Program-made: the position numbers and the translations under genes
In this document: one piece after another, positions 14,834-22,211 of the stretch
Layout of the letters: every line of letters starts with the position of its first letter
Numbering within the stretch: the stretch's first letter is position 1
DNA from: Bacillota bacterium
Lineage (GTDB): Bacteria > Bacillota > Clostridia > Christensenellales > Aristaeellaceae
Assembly (NCBI GenBank): GCA_023416585.1
Contig: JAEZHM010000057.1
Span: 1 to 24,230, forward strand
Direction: 5' to 3'
DNA: 24,230 nucleotides
The notes under the pieces: model-generated
Told to the model about the DNA's origin: nothing
The model's input: the letters and a program-made list of their open reading frames with translations, nothing else
The model's database searches: none

Positions 14834-15598
14834 ATGGACGAACGGGTGCTGGCGCTGGATGTGGGGGATGTGCGAATCGGTATTGCGGTGAGTGATGCCG
14901 GAAGGCTTATTGCCCAGCCCGTATCTGTATACCGCCGGGTGGGCTACGGCCCGGATGTGCGCCATATTCTGTCGCTGTGCCAGGAATACGATACCCATCT
15001 TGTGCTGTGCGGGTTGCCGCTCAACATGGATGGCAGCGAGGGCGGCCAGGCGCACAAAGTACGCGCCCTGGGTGCGGAGCTGACTAATGCCGGGCTTACT
15101 GTGTTTTATCAGGATGAACGGCTTACCACGGTAACTGCGGAAAAGGCGCTGCTAAATGGCGGTATGCGCAGGGAAGGCCGTAAGGAGACTGTGGACAAGG
15201 TTGCCGCGGCGGTGATCCTTCAGCAATGGCTCGACAGCGGCGCAATGCCTGTCGATAGAAATCAAGGAAACGAGGATAAAACCATGGAAAGCGAGAACAA
15301 CATTATTGAATTGGTGGATGAGCAGGGCAAAGCCGTTGAGTTTGAGCACCTTATGACTGTTGAGCATGAGGAGAACTACTATATCGTCCTGATGGCCGCA
15401 GAAGAGGACGAAGATAATGAAGAGGGCGAAGTCGTTATCCTTAAGATGGAAAAAGACGATAAGGGCGAAGACTGCTATGTGACCATCGAAGATGACAACG
15501 TGCTTCAGGCGGTGTTTGATAAGTTCGTTGCTGCCGTGGAAGAGGAGGATGACTTAATCCCCGCGGATGACGAGGATGAAGAAGAAGATGACGAATGA
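14834..15598 (+). CDS. ruvX: RuvX (YqgF) nuclease fused to DUF1292 domain
   Basis: 254 residues. Residues 1-140 are a full RuvX: LALDVGDVRIGIAVSD, GLPLNMDGSEGGQA, DERLTTVTAEKALL and KETVDKVAAAVILQQWLD carry the RNase H-fold acidic residues. RuvX acts in pre-16S rRNA 5'-end maturation. Residues 151-254 are a DUF1292 (UPF0473) domain, IIELVDEQGKAVEFEHLMTV...YYIVLM, with a very acidic end. In B. subtilis these are two genes (yrrK, yrzB). No stop separates them here. The ATG of Met151 (15284) has AAGGA and CGAGG upstream at a usable distance, so a separate DUF1292 product may also be made. An out-of-frame TAG at 15256-15258 means one base change would restore two genes. A ribosome site GGGGG at 14825-14829 serves ATG 14834. 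Confidence 0.88.
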   Translation: MDERVLALDVGDVRIGIAVSDAGRLIAQPVSVYRRVGYGPDVRHILSLCQEYDTHLVLCGLPLNMDGSEGGQAHKVRALGAELTNAGLTVFYQDERLTTVTAEKALLNGGMRREGRKETVDKVAAAVILQQWLDSGAMPVDRNQGNEDKTMESENNIIELVDEQGKAVEFEHLMTVEHEENYYIVLMAAEEDEDNEEGEVVILKMEKDDKGEDCYVTIEDDNVLQAVFDKFVAAVEEEDDLIPADDEDEEEDDE

Positions 15599-16043
15599 TC
15601 CTCATAACGGTATAGAGGCGGATGCGCTTTGCGACGCTGTGGTGGAACTGACGGCTCCCGATGGCACCATTTACCGTTTTCGCTACGGCGCCGTGCTGCC
15701 TTACGCGGGGCAGGAGTATGTAGTGCTGGTGGAGCTGGAGAGTGATCCTAACGGTGAGGAGCAGATTCTTATCACCAGGCTGAATGAATCTCCCGAAGGT
15801 GAGCTTTCCTTTGAGGTCGTCACGGAGGATGATATCATCCAGGTAATTCTTCAAAAATATACGGAAAAGCAGATCCATGATGTGATGGAAGAGGACGAAG
15901 GCGGATGCTGCTGCGGTCATGAACATCAGGATGGCTGCTGCGGCCTTGACCATGACCATGAACATCAGGATGGCTGCTGCGGCCATGACCACGGCCATGA
16001 ACATCAGGATGGCTGCTGTAAAGACTGCGGTTGTTCCCATTAA
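15588..16043 (+). CDS. DUF1292 protein with Cys/His-rich repeat tail
   Basis: 151 residues if started at ATG 15588, which overlaps the end of the upstream gene by 11 bases; ATGs at 15567 and 15576 are also in frame. Residues 20-100 form a DUF1292 domain (VVELTAPDGTIYRFRYGAVL, YVVLVELESDP, EEQILITRL, SFEVVTEDDIIQVILQKY). Residues 107-151 are a tail of 45 residues with 11 Cys and 10 His, built from three copies of HEHQDGCC spaced 13 residues apart and ending CKDCGCSH. Such tails bind Ni, Zn, Co or Cu in HypB- and SlyD-like proteins; the metal is unknown here. The gene seems to be a duplicate of the upstream DUF1292 domain, probably translated by coupling. Confidence 0.82.
   Translation: MTNDPHNGIEADALCDAVVELTAPDGTIYRFRYGAVLPYAGQEYVVLVELESDPNGEEQILITRLNESPEGELSFEVVTEDDIIQVILQKYTEKQIHDVMEEDEGGCCCGHEHQDGCCGLDHDHEHQDGCCGHDHGHEHQDGCCKDCGCSH
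15918..16018 (+). repeat. 39-bp in-frame tandem repeat (three copies)
   Basis: CATGAACATCAGGATGGCTG recurs at 15918, 15957 and 15996, period 39 bases or 13 codons. The DNA copies are nearly identical, including third codon positions, so the expansion is recent. It encodes the HEHQDGCC units of the DUF1292 tail. Confidence 0.9.
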
Positions 16044-16143
16044 AAATGGCATGATTCAGCCGGCGGATAAGCAGTGCGTATCCGCCGGTTTGCTCATTTG
16101 CTTGATGCTGTCCCGGACAAGCGGAAAGGATGGGAAAGGTTTG

Positions 16144-17334
16144 ATGCAAAAGCTTCGCAAGTTTCTGGGTGGTGTGCTGTTTTGCCTTATGCTCTTTTGC
16201 GGGGCAGCTCTGGCGCAGGAGGCTCGGGATATCACCGGTCAATGTACCCTGAAGGGCTCTTTGAATCCCAAAATGGTGCTCAATGTTGTGGATAGGGATT
16301 ATCAGACATATTGGCGCTCTCAGCCCGGCTCCAAGGCCTGGCTGGAGGTGACGCTTCCCGCCGGGGAAACATGCGGAAGTGTTTACATCAAATGGGCCCA
16401 GCAGAATATCAGATTTTGCGTGCAGGCGAACACGGGGACATGGGTCACGGTAGCCCGGTGCGACACCGGCCGGTTTGCCGAATACGTACCCCTTCCGGAG
16501 GATGCCACATCCTTTCGGATCGTACCGGATAAAGGGGAAAAAGGGCGCTTGATCATTGCGGAGCTATATGTGCTCAGCCCCGGGGAAGCGCCGGGCTGGG
16601 TGCAAAAGTGGCAGCCGCCGCCGGAAAAAGCTGATCTGCTGGTGCTTTTTGCGCATCCGGACGACGAGGTGCTGTTCATTGGCGGAACGATTCCCTATTA
16701 TGCGGGGGAACTGCAAAAAAAAGTGGTTGCGGCCTGCGTGGTGCCCGCCTCCTCCCAGCGGAGCCTGGAGGTACTGGACAGTCTTTGGCTGTGCGGCTTG
16801 CGCTATTATCCGTCGTTTGGTCCGATGCGTGATAACTTCGCCATGAGTCTTGAGGGAATGTACGCAAAGTGGCGCAAGGAGAAGCTGTATCATTATGTGG
16901 TCTGGCTCTTACGCAGGTTCAAGCCCGATGTGGTGGTAAGCCATGATGTTCAAGGCGAATATGGGCACGGAGCCCACCGTGCAACGGCAGACGCGGCCCG
17001 GCAGGCTGTGGTTTGGGCGGCCAGTGCCAAACGCTACTCCGACTCCGCCAAGGAATTTGGTGTCTGGAAGGTGCCCAAGCTGTACCTGCATCTGTACAAG
17101 GAAAACATGTTGGATATGGATTGGCGCCGGCCCCTTAATGCCTTTTTAGGGAAAACGGCCTTCGATATAGCGCAGGAAGGTTATGCCTGCCATAAATCCC
17201 AGCAGCAGACTGAGTATGTGGTGGAGGATTTCGGTCCATATGATAACTCCCAGTTCGGGCTTGTCTATACCTCTGTGGGGCCTGACGTAAAGAAGGACGA
17301 TTTTTTCGAGAACATCAGCAAGGCACAGCACTGA
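16144..17334 (+). CDS. Exported PIG-L family deacetylase with discoidin-like N-domain
   Basis: 396 residues. A signal peptide (1-25, ending AALAQE) is followed by a beta-rich region (about 28-147) resembling F5/8-type carbohydrate-binding folds (VVDRDYQTYWRSQPGSKAWLEVTL, ATSFRIVPDK, IIAELYVLSPG). The PIG-L zinc hydrolase domain follows, with AHPDDEVLFIGGTI (His171, Asp174) and SHDVQGEYGHGAHRAT (His275, His278) supplying ligands. The family removes N-acetyl groups from GlcNAc-type sugars; an exported enzyme with a binding domain would act on a cell-surface or external amino sugar. The ATG at 16144 gives a clean signal peptide and has GGGAAAGG upstream; open frame further upstream is the shadow of the Cys/His tail repeats. 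Confidence 0.88.
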   Translation: MQKLRKFLGGVLFCLMLFCGAALAQEARDITGQCTLKGSLNPKMVLNVVDRDYQTYWRSQPGSKAWLEVTLPAGETCGSVYIKWAQQNIRFCVQANTGTWVTVARCDTGRFAEYVPLPEDATSFRIVPDKGEKGRLIIAELYVLSPGEAPGWVQKWQPPPEKADLLVLFAHPDDEVLFIGGTIPYYAGELQKKVVAACVVPASSQRSLEVLDSLWLCGLRYYPSFGPMRDNFAMSLEGMYAKWRKEKLYHYVVWLLRRFKPDVVVSHDVQGEYGHGAHRATADAARQAVVWAASAKRYSDSAKEFGVWKVPKLYLHLYKENMLDMDWRRPLNAFLGKTAFDIAQEGYACHKSQQQTEYVVEDFGPYDNSQFGLVYTSVGPDVKKDDFFENISKAQH

Positions 17335-17354
17335 CGTATCAAGGAGGAAGCAGA

Positions 17355-17906
17355 ATGCCCCATCTTTTCGGACGGCAGGTTATGCTCCGGGAATACCGCA
17401 GGGAGGACTTAAGCCGTATCACCGCCTGGGTAAACGATATGGAAACCACCAAATACCTGTCCGACATCTTCACCTGGCCGCAAACGGTGAAAAACAGCGA
17501 GGACTTTTTGGAAATGCGTCTTTCCGGCGGCAGGCGGGAAGCCGGGTTTGTGATTGCCAGCCGGGAAACGCAGGACTACATAGGCCAGGCCGATCTGATG
17601 GATATCAACTGGATCGACCGCTGCGCTACCGTGGGCATTGTCATTGCCGACGAGAAAAACCGCGGCTGCGGCATAGGTACGGAAGCTCTCTCGCTCCTTT
17701 TGGAATACGCTTTTATGCTCTTGGGGCTTCAAAGGGTTCAATTGGATGTGTACGGCGGAAACAAAAGCGCCATTGCCTGCTATGAACGGGCCGGGTTTAT
17801 AAAGGAAGGCGTCAAGCGCCGCGCCAGGTTTTGCCGGGGGGAGTACATGGACATCATTTTCATGAGCGTGCTCAAAGAAGAATGGGAACAAAGGCGCCTG
17901 GAATAA
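17355..17906 (+). CDS. GNAT family N-acetyltransferase (RimJ/RimL type)
   Basis: 183 residues. It has the GNAT fold order: an N-terminal strand (QVMLREYRREDLSRITAWVND), a central strand (DYIGQADLMDINWIDRCATVGIVI), the acetyl-CoA loop NRGCGIGTEALSLLLEYAF, and the C-terminal motif YGGNKSAIACYERAGFIKEG. AAGGAGG at 17341-17347 precedes the ATG; the gap to the deacetylase is 20 bases, so both may be cotranscribed. The acceptor may be a ribosomal protein N-terminus, an amine or an antibiotic; the sequence does not decide. Confidence 0.9.
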   Translation: MPHLFGRQVMLREYRREDLSRITAWVNDMETTKYLSDIFTWPQTVKNSEDFLEMRLSGGRREAGFVIASRETQDYIGQADLMDINWIDRCATVGIVIADEKNRGCGIGTEALSLLLEYAFMLLGLQRVQLDVYGGNKSAIACYERAGFIKEGVKRRARFCRGEYMDIIFMSVLKEEWEQRRLE

Positions 17907-17970
17907 GCCAGTCTTAAATGAAGCAGAATAATACCGAATATAGCTGCAAAGCGCAAAAGAAACACGGATA

Positions 17971-17999
17971 TTGGCTTAGGTCTAAAGCGTCAATATAGA
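17971..17999 (+). promoter_or_regulatory. Possible promoter between the two acetyltransferase genes
   Basis: TTGGCT at 17971-17976, a 17-base spacer and TATAGA at 17994-17999, four of six matches in each box. It would place the start site very close to the ribosome site of the second gene, so the leader would be only a few bases. Confidence 0.35.
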
Positions 18000-18017
18000 A
18001 AGAAAAAAGAGGAAGCA

Positions 18018-18539
18018 ATGTATCAGGGAAAATTGGTACGCCTAAGGGCCTTTGAGCGGGGAGATGTGGATGCTCACTGGACTTTCATGAACGACTACGA
18101 TACCGTAAGGGGGATGTCCTCCGGTATTTTATATCCCACCTCGAGGGAGGACGAATCAAGGTATCTGGACCAGCAAACAAGCTATACCCGGGGGGAATAC
18201 CAGTTTGCCATAGAAACGCTGGATGGAAAGCTGATAGGCCGGTGCGGGTATACCAGGGTGGATTGGAAAAACCGCCTGGCGGAGATCGGCATCATGATCG
18301 GGGAGGCGGAATACAGGGGGCGCGGCTATGGTTCCGACGCCTTGCGGCTTTTAATCCGCATCGCTTTTGAGGAAATGAACCTGCACAAGCTGAAGCTGTC
18401 CGTTTTCGACTTTAATCAGCAGGCAATTGCTTGCTATGAAAAATGCGGCTTTGTGAGGGAAGGGCTCTTTAAAAGCGAATTATGGCGGGAAGGCGCATAT
18501 CACGACGTAGTGACGCTGGGCCTATGCGCTAAAGCGTGA
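18018..18539 (+). CDS. GNAT family N-acetyltransferase
   Basis: 173 residues. The pattern is the same as its upstream neighbour: KLVRLRAFERGDVDAHWTFM, DGKLIGRCGYTRVDWKNRLAEIGIMI, the acetyl-CoA loop EYRGRGYGSDALRLLIRIAF, and FDFNQQAIACYEKCGFVREG. The two proteins share plan and motif positions but differ widely in sequence, so they are old paralogues or separate arrivals, not a recent duplication. AGAGGAAG precedes the ATG. A terminator follows 30 bases after the stop. Substrate unknown. Confidence 0.9.
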   Translation: MYQGKLVRLRAFERGDVDAHWTFMNDYDTVRGMSSGILYPTSREDESRYLDQQTSYTRGEYQFAIETLDGKLIGRCGYTRVDWKNRLAEIGIMIGEAEYRGRGYGSDALRLLIRIAFEEMNLHKLKLSVFDFNQQAIACYEKCGFVREGLFKSELWREGAYHDVVTLGLCAKA

Positions 18540-18569
18540 ACACCCCCGTTTGCCGCAAAGCATACCATG

Positions 18570-18601
18570 AACCATCGCCCATGTTTGGGAGATGGTTTTT
18601 T
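18570..18601 (+). terminator. Rho-independent terminator after the second acetyltransferase
   Basis: AACCATC (18570-18576) pairs with GATGGTT (18591-18597), with an inner CCC/GGG pairing and a six-base T-run at 18596-18601. Confidence 0.82.
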
Positions 18602-18613
18602 CATAACCAATGA

Positions 18614-18642
18614 TTGACTTTGCGGGGTCCCTTCGCTAAAAT
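18614..18642 (+). promoter_or_regulatory. Promoter of the aspartate kinase gene
   Basis: TTGACT at 18614-18619 (five of six), a 17-base spacer and TAAAAT at 18637-18642 (five of six). It lies between the preceding terminator and the gene, with a leader of about 40 bases, too short for a lysine riboswitch. Confidence 0.75.
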
Positions 18643-18690
18643 AACCTGTATGGCGCAAGGGGCGTGTCTTTCTTTATGGAGGGTGAAGGA

Positions 18691-20010
18691 ATGGGGATTA
18701 AAGTGGCGAAGTTTGGCGGCAGTTCCCTCTCGGATGCGCGCCAGTTTGAAAAGGTTCGGACCATTGTTTATGATGATCCGGAAAGGATTTATATCGTGCC
18801 CAGCGCACCCGGCCGCCGCCATGACGGGGACGATAAGGTGACCGACCTTTTATACCGCTGTCAGCGCCTGCATGCGCAAGGAAAAGATTATCAGGATGTA
18901 TATGATCTTATTGCCGCCAGATTCATGGATATTGCCGAGGAACTTGGCCTCTCGGTGGACTTGCGCGGCGAACTGGATGAAATCAATGAAGCGATATCAA
19001 ACGGGGCGACGGCAGATTATGCCGCAAGCCGCGGTGAATATTTGAACGGACTTTTATTGGCGGATTACCTGGACATGGAATTTATTGATGCCGCCCAGGT
19101 GATTTTCTTTAAGGCGGAAGGAACATTTGACAGCGAAAAGACACAGGAAGTGCTTTCTGCGCGCCTGAAGGAAACGAAACGGGCGGTGATTCCCGGCTTT
19201 TACGGAGCCACACCCGATGGAAGGGTCCGCACATTCTCCAGGGGCGGCAGCGATATTTCCGGGGCAATTGTAGCCAGGGCCGCCTGTGCGGAAGTCTATG
19301 AAAACTGGACGGATGTGTCCGGGTTCCTTATGGCGGATCCCAGAATCGTGCCGGGAGCCAGGCAGATCGAAAGCATCACGTATCAGGAATTGCGGGAACT
19401 TTCGTACATGGGTGCCACCGTGCTCCATGAGGATTCCGTGTTTCCGGTGCATAGGGCCGGCATCCCCACTAATATCCGGAATACCAATTGCCCCGAACAT
19501 CCCGGCACGTTCATCCGCTTTGGCGCGGTGAAAAAGGAAAACCCGTATGTCATTACCGGCATCGCGGGCAAGAAGGGCTTTTCCATCATCACTGTGGAAA
19601 AAGCCATGATGAATACCGAAGTGGGTTTCGCCCGCCGCGTTTTGCAGGCCATGGAGGAACAGCATCTTTCCTTTGAGCATATGCCGACCGGCATCGATAC
19701 GCTGTGCGTAGTTGTGAACAGGGATGCGCTGATCTCTTGCCGGGATACGGTGATCAACCGTATCATTGAGCTGGCGGAGCCTGATACCATCACCATCAAC
19801 GAAAGTTTGGCGGTGATCGCCACCGTGGGCCGGGGCATGGTGCACAACTGCGGCACAGCAGCCAGGCTGTTTGGCGCCATGAGCCGGGTTGGCATCAACG
19901 TTCGCATGATCGACCAGGGCTCCAGTGAATTGTCCATCATCGTTGGTGTGGATGATTCGGATTTCGAGCAGACGATCTGCGCCATATATAACGAATTTGT
20001 ACACGACTAG
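18691..20010 (+). CDS. Aspartate kinase (monofunctional, two ACT domains)
   Basis: 439 residues. It phosphorylates aspartate in the first step toward lysine, threonine, methionine and diaminopimelate. Motifs: KVAKFGGSSLSDARQF at 4-19; VIPGFYGATPDGRVRTFSRGGSDISGA in the catalytic core (split here only for description at residue ~175-200); ENWTDVSGFLMADPRIVPGA, where the usual WTDVDG has Ser for Asp. The C-terminal half has two ACT domains (about 290-360, ITGIAGKKGFSIITVEK; about 370-439, LAVIATVGRGMVHNCGTAAR), expected to bind an end-product amino acid. Size and layout fit the LysC/YclM single-polypeptide type, without the internal beta-subunit start of the B. subtilis lysC form. GGAGGG at about 18678-18683 precedes ATG 18691. 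The gene stands alone between two terminators. Confidence 0.93.
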   Translation: MGIKVAKFGGSSLSDARQFEKVRTIVYDDPERIYIVPSAPGRRHDGDDKVTDLLYRCQRLHAQGKDYQDVYDLIAARFMDIAEELGLSVDLRGELDEINEAISNGATADYAASRGEYLNGLLLADYLDMEFIDAAQVIFFKAEGTFDSEKTQEVLSARLKETKRAVIPGFYGATPDGRVRTFSRGGSDISGAIVARAACAEVYENWTDVSGFLMADPRIVPGARQIESITYQELRELSYMGATVLHEDSVFPVHRAGIPTNIRNTNCPEHPGTFIRFGAVKKENPYVITGIAGKKGFSIITVEKAMMNTEVGFARRVLQAMEEQHLSFEHMPTGIDTLCVVVNRDALISCRDTVINRIIELAEPDTITINESLAVIATVGRGMVHNCGTAARLFGAMSRVGINVRMIDQGSSELSIIVGVDDSDFEQTICAIYNEFVHD

Positions 20011-20018
20011 CGTCGCTA

Positions 20019-20052
20019 TCGCGAAAATGACATGCGTCACTTTCGTGATTTT
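20019..20052 (+). terminator. Terminator after aspartate kinase
   Basis: Arms 20019-20031 and 20036-20048 pair at 12 of 13 positions (one G-T) around an ATGC loop, followed by TTTT at 20049-20052. It begins nine bases after the stop codon. Confidence 0.75.
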
Positions 20053-20076
20053 GCACTTTTCTCCTATGGTCTTTAG

Positions 20077-20104
20077 CATCGGTCTATGCTATGCTTGACC
20101 GATG
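20077..20104. promoter_or_regulatory. Inverted repeat, candidate operator of the TauE/SafE gene
   Basis: CATCGGTC (20077-20084) and GACCGATG (20097-20104) are exact reverse complements around 12 bases that contain ATGCTATGCT. A possible promoter TTGCAC-17-TAGCAT (20051-20079) overlaps its left arm. A symmetric eight-base pair two helical turns apart beside a promoter is the usual form of a dimeric-repressor site. No regulator gene is adjacent. Confidence 0.42.
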
Positions 20105-20135
20105 TTTCTTTAATTCTTGTACAGGAGATAATTTT

Positions 20136-20897
20136 ATGCAAGTTACAACTCAGATGCTTCTTATTGTATGCCCGCTGGCTTTGCTGGCGGGCTTTGTAGA
20201 CAGTGTCGCAGGCGGCGGCGGGCTTATTTCCCTGCCGGCCTATTATCTGGCGGGGCTTCCTCCAGTGCTGGCGGCGGGAACCAATAAGTTATCCGCCGCA
20301 TTGGGAACATTGGTCGCGGCGATCCGCTATGGCAAGGCCAGGCAGGTGCAATGGCTGGCGGCGCTGGCTTCGGTGGCCGGCGCTTTGCCGGGCAGCGCCC
20401 TGGGCGCAATGCTTTTGCAGGTCATACCTGAAAAAACCATGCGCATTATTGTCATTGGGGCGGTTCCCCTGGTTGCTGCCATCGTGCTGCGCAGGAGGGA
20501 TTCGCTGAATGCAATTAAGCGCATCCCTGAAAAATGGGTGCTACCCGTTGGTTTTTTTATTGGACTGTTCATTGGTTTTTATGACGGGCTGGTGGGGCCG
20601 GGCACCGGTACCTTCCTGATTCTGCTATATACCATGATCCTGGGAATAGCAGCCGTGAAATCTTCCGGTACAGCCAAAATTGTGAATCTGGCCAGCAATG
20701 TGGCCGCGCTTGCAACGCTTATGTTCAGCGGCAATGTTCTGTTCCTGCTGGGTTTGCCCGCCGCGTTATGCGCCATGGTGGGGGGGTATCTGGGTGCGGG
20801 CCTGACCATTAAAAAGGGCACTGGTTTCATAAGATGGATGTTGATGGCAGTATTGGCCCTATTGCTTGCAAAGATGATATGGGATGTGGTAACATAA
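20136..20897 (+). CDS. Sulfite exporter TauE/SafE family permease
   Basis: 253 residues, about eight membrane helices. Family motifs: LLAGFVDSVAGGGGLISLPAYYLAGL near residues 18-42, followed by AAGTNKLSAALGTLVAAIRY, and in the second half GFYDGLVGPGTGTFLILL and AKIVNLASNVAALATLMFSG, the inverted repeat partner. The family moves organosulfur or sulfite anions, but substrates vary. AGGAG at 20123-20127 is eight bases before ATG 20136; an in-frame Met 45 bases earlier has no ribosome site. A palindrome lies just upstream. The following gene begins 69 bases downstream and is unrelated in function. Confidence 0.92.
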   Translation: MQVTTQMLLIVCPLALLAGFVDSVAGGGGLISLPAYYLAGLPPVLAAGTNKLSAALGTLVAAIRYGKARQVQWLAALASVAGALPGSALGAMLLQVIPEKTMRIIVIGAVPLVAAIVLRRRDSLNAIKRIPEKWVLPVGFFIGLFIGFYDGLVGPGTGTFLILLYTMILGIAAVKSSGTAKIVNLASNVAALATLMFSGNVLFLLGLPAALCAMVGGYLGAGLTIKKGTGFIRWMLMAVLALLLAKMIWDVVT

Positions 20898-20966
20898 AGT
20901 GTTTCAGATACCCTTAAAAACCATGGCGGCATTGTGATTTCGCCGTTTTGGAAAGGAGCGCTGCCC

Positions 20967-21362
20967 ATGGCAGTCAAGCAGGAGAATTGTTTAACACTCA
21001 CCGTTCCTGCCAATCCTGATTGGATGATGGTAGTCCGCATGGCCTTGGGAGGCGCCGGCGCCTTACTGGGCCTTGGCATTGATCTGGTGGACGATTTGCG
21101 TACCGCGGCGGATGAAACCTGCGATTTTCTTCTTCACCAGCCCCGCAAGGTTCAATGCATCAATATTGTATGCAGCCTGAAAGACGAGGCGGTATGTACG
21201 GTTTTCACCTGCAACTTTGCCGGCGAATGTCAGGCTTGCGAGGAAGTGGACCTGGATGTGACGCGGGGCATCCTGGAAACGCTGATACCCGAAGTGGAGC
21301 TGGAGGAAGACGGGGTGTGCGTCCGTACGGTAACACTGACGCTACCGCTTCACGCGCAGTAA
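20967..21362 (+). CDS. RsbW-like anti-sigma protein with degenerate ATP site
   Basis: 131 residues. The start LTLTVPANPDWMMVVRMALGG and the middle LVDDLRTAADETCDFLL align with RsbW/SpoIIAB anti-sigma kinases (VPAQPEYVGIIRLTLSG; EDLKIAVSEACTNAV in B. subtilis RsbW). The N-box Glu and Cys are kept, but the Mg/ATP-binding Asn is Phe and the following residues differ; the glycine motifs DxGxG and GGxGL are missing (the region reads LDVTRGILETLIPEVEL). It keeps the fold outline but probably cannot bind or hydrolyse ATP like RsbW. AAAGGAG at 20952-20958 precedes the ATG. The stop is 11 bases before a SigB/SigF-type sigma gene, so this is the likely partner. No RsbV-like anti-antagonist is in the window. 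Confidence 0.72.
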   Translation: MAVKQENCLTLTVPANPDWMMVVRMALGGAGALLGLGIDLVDDLRTAADETCDFLLHQPRKVQCINIVCSLKDEAVCTVFTCNFAGECQACEEVDLDVTRGILETLIPEVELEEDGVCVRTVTLTLPLHAQ

Positions 21363-21373
21363 GGGAGGGCACC

Positions 21374-22114
21374 ATGAAGGACGAAAGATTGGTGCCGCTT
21401 TTGCACGAGTACAGGCAAGAGCCGAGGCCGGACCTGATGGCTCAATTGGTGGAAGGATACCTTCCACTCGCAAGGCAGATTGCACGCCGCTTTTCGGGCA
21501 GGGGCGTGGAACTGGAGGATCTGGAGCAGGTGGCCAGCATCGGCCTGATGAAGGCCATCCAACGCTTCAAGCCGGAACTGGGACTTCGCTTTGCTACCTA
21601 TGCCACGCCAACTATCGCGGGGGATGTGCGCAATTACATCAGGGACAAAGGCGACGCGCTGCGTTTGCCCAGGGATGCAAAGAACCGGCTGTATCATATG
21701 CAAAAAGCTCGGGAAAAGCTGACACGGGAATTGCTGCGCGAACCCACCATGCTGGAATTGTCCCAGGAGATGCGTATATCCCTGGAGGATTTGCTGGCCC
21801 TTTTGGATCTTAGGCAGAATACGGATGTATTTTTCCTGGATGCGCCCATGGACCCGGATGAGGAGCAGCGCATTATCGCACGCCTTGGCACAGAGGATAC
21901 GGGCTTTGAGTCTGTGGAGCACAGGGATTGGATCGACTGGGTCTATCAGGAGGTCACTCCGGAAGAAAAAAAGCTGCTGGAGCTAAGGTATGAACACCGG
22001 TTGGGCCAGCGGGAAACAGCCCGCCGCATGGGCGTAAGCCAGATGCAGGTATCCCGCATGGAGCGCAGGGTTCTGGCAAGGTTGAAAAGCATGGAGCAGC
22101 AAAGTTTACACTAA
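21374..22114 (+). CDS. SigB/SigF/SigG-family RNA polymerase sigma factor
   Basis: 246 residues. Region 2 (about 25-100) has YLPLARQIARRFSGRGVELEDLEQVASIGLMKAIQRFKPELGLRFATYATPTI, the recognised SigB/F/G pattern of core binding and -10 recognition. Region 3 is short, and region 4 (about 190-240) has EEKKLLELRYEHRLGQRETARRMGVSQMQVSRMERRVLARLK, a helix-turn-helix for the -35 box. Length fits sporulation or stress sigma factors (about 240-260). GGGAGGG just before ATG 21374. Pairing with the RsbW-like gene suggests control by sequestration. SigF, SigG or SigB identity is not decided; the usual SpoIIAA-SpoIIAB-SigF order is missing its first gene. Confidence 0.9.
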   Translation: MKDERLVPLLHEYRQEPRPDLMAQLVEGYLPLARQIARRFSGRGVELEDLEQVASIGLMKAIQRFKPELGLRFATYATPTIAGDVRNYIRDKGDALRLPRDAKNRLYHMQKAREKLTRELLREPTMLELSQEMRISLEDLLALLDLRQNTDVFFLDAPMDPDEEQRIIARLGTEDTGFESVEHRDWIDWVYQEVTPEEKKLLELRYEHRLGQRETARRMGVSQMQVSRMERRVLARLKSMEQQSLH

Positions 22115-22148
22115 ATGTTACCTGTAAATCTTATTTTGGATTACATAT

Positions 22149-22196
22149 ATTGCAGGAGTTTTTCAATTTCGTAACGAATATTCGCGAAGCTGCAAT
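22149..22196. other. Inverted repeats upstream of the HlyD-like gene
   Basis: ATTGCAG (22149-22155) and CTGCAAT (22190-22196) enclose 34 bases, inside which CGAATATTCG (22175-22184) is a perfect 10-base palindrome. The right arm ends next to the GGAGGAGG ribosome site (about 22199-22205), so folding could hide it. No convincing promoter was found in 22115-22211. Confidence 0.35.
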
Positions 22197-22211
22197 TGGA
22201 GGAGGGATGGC

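Noticed and set aside
15919..16143. Long upstream extension of the PIG-L gene
   Set aside because: The extension reads MNIRMAAAA repeats, the out-of-frame shadow of the Cys/His tail repeats; the signal peptide and ribosome site mark ATG 16144.
17355..18539. Tandem duplication of the acetyltransferase genes
   Set aside because: The proteins share only GNAT motifs; length and most residues differ, so a recent duplication is not supported.
18643..18690. Lysine riboswitch before the aspartate kinase gene
   Set aside because: The leader from the promoter to the start is about 40 bases, far shorter than the lysine riboswitch of about 170 bases or more.
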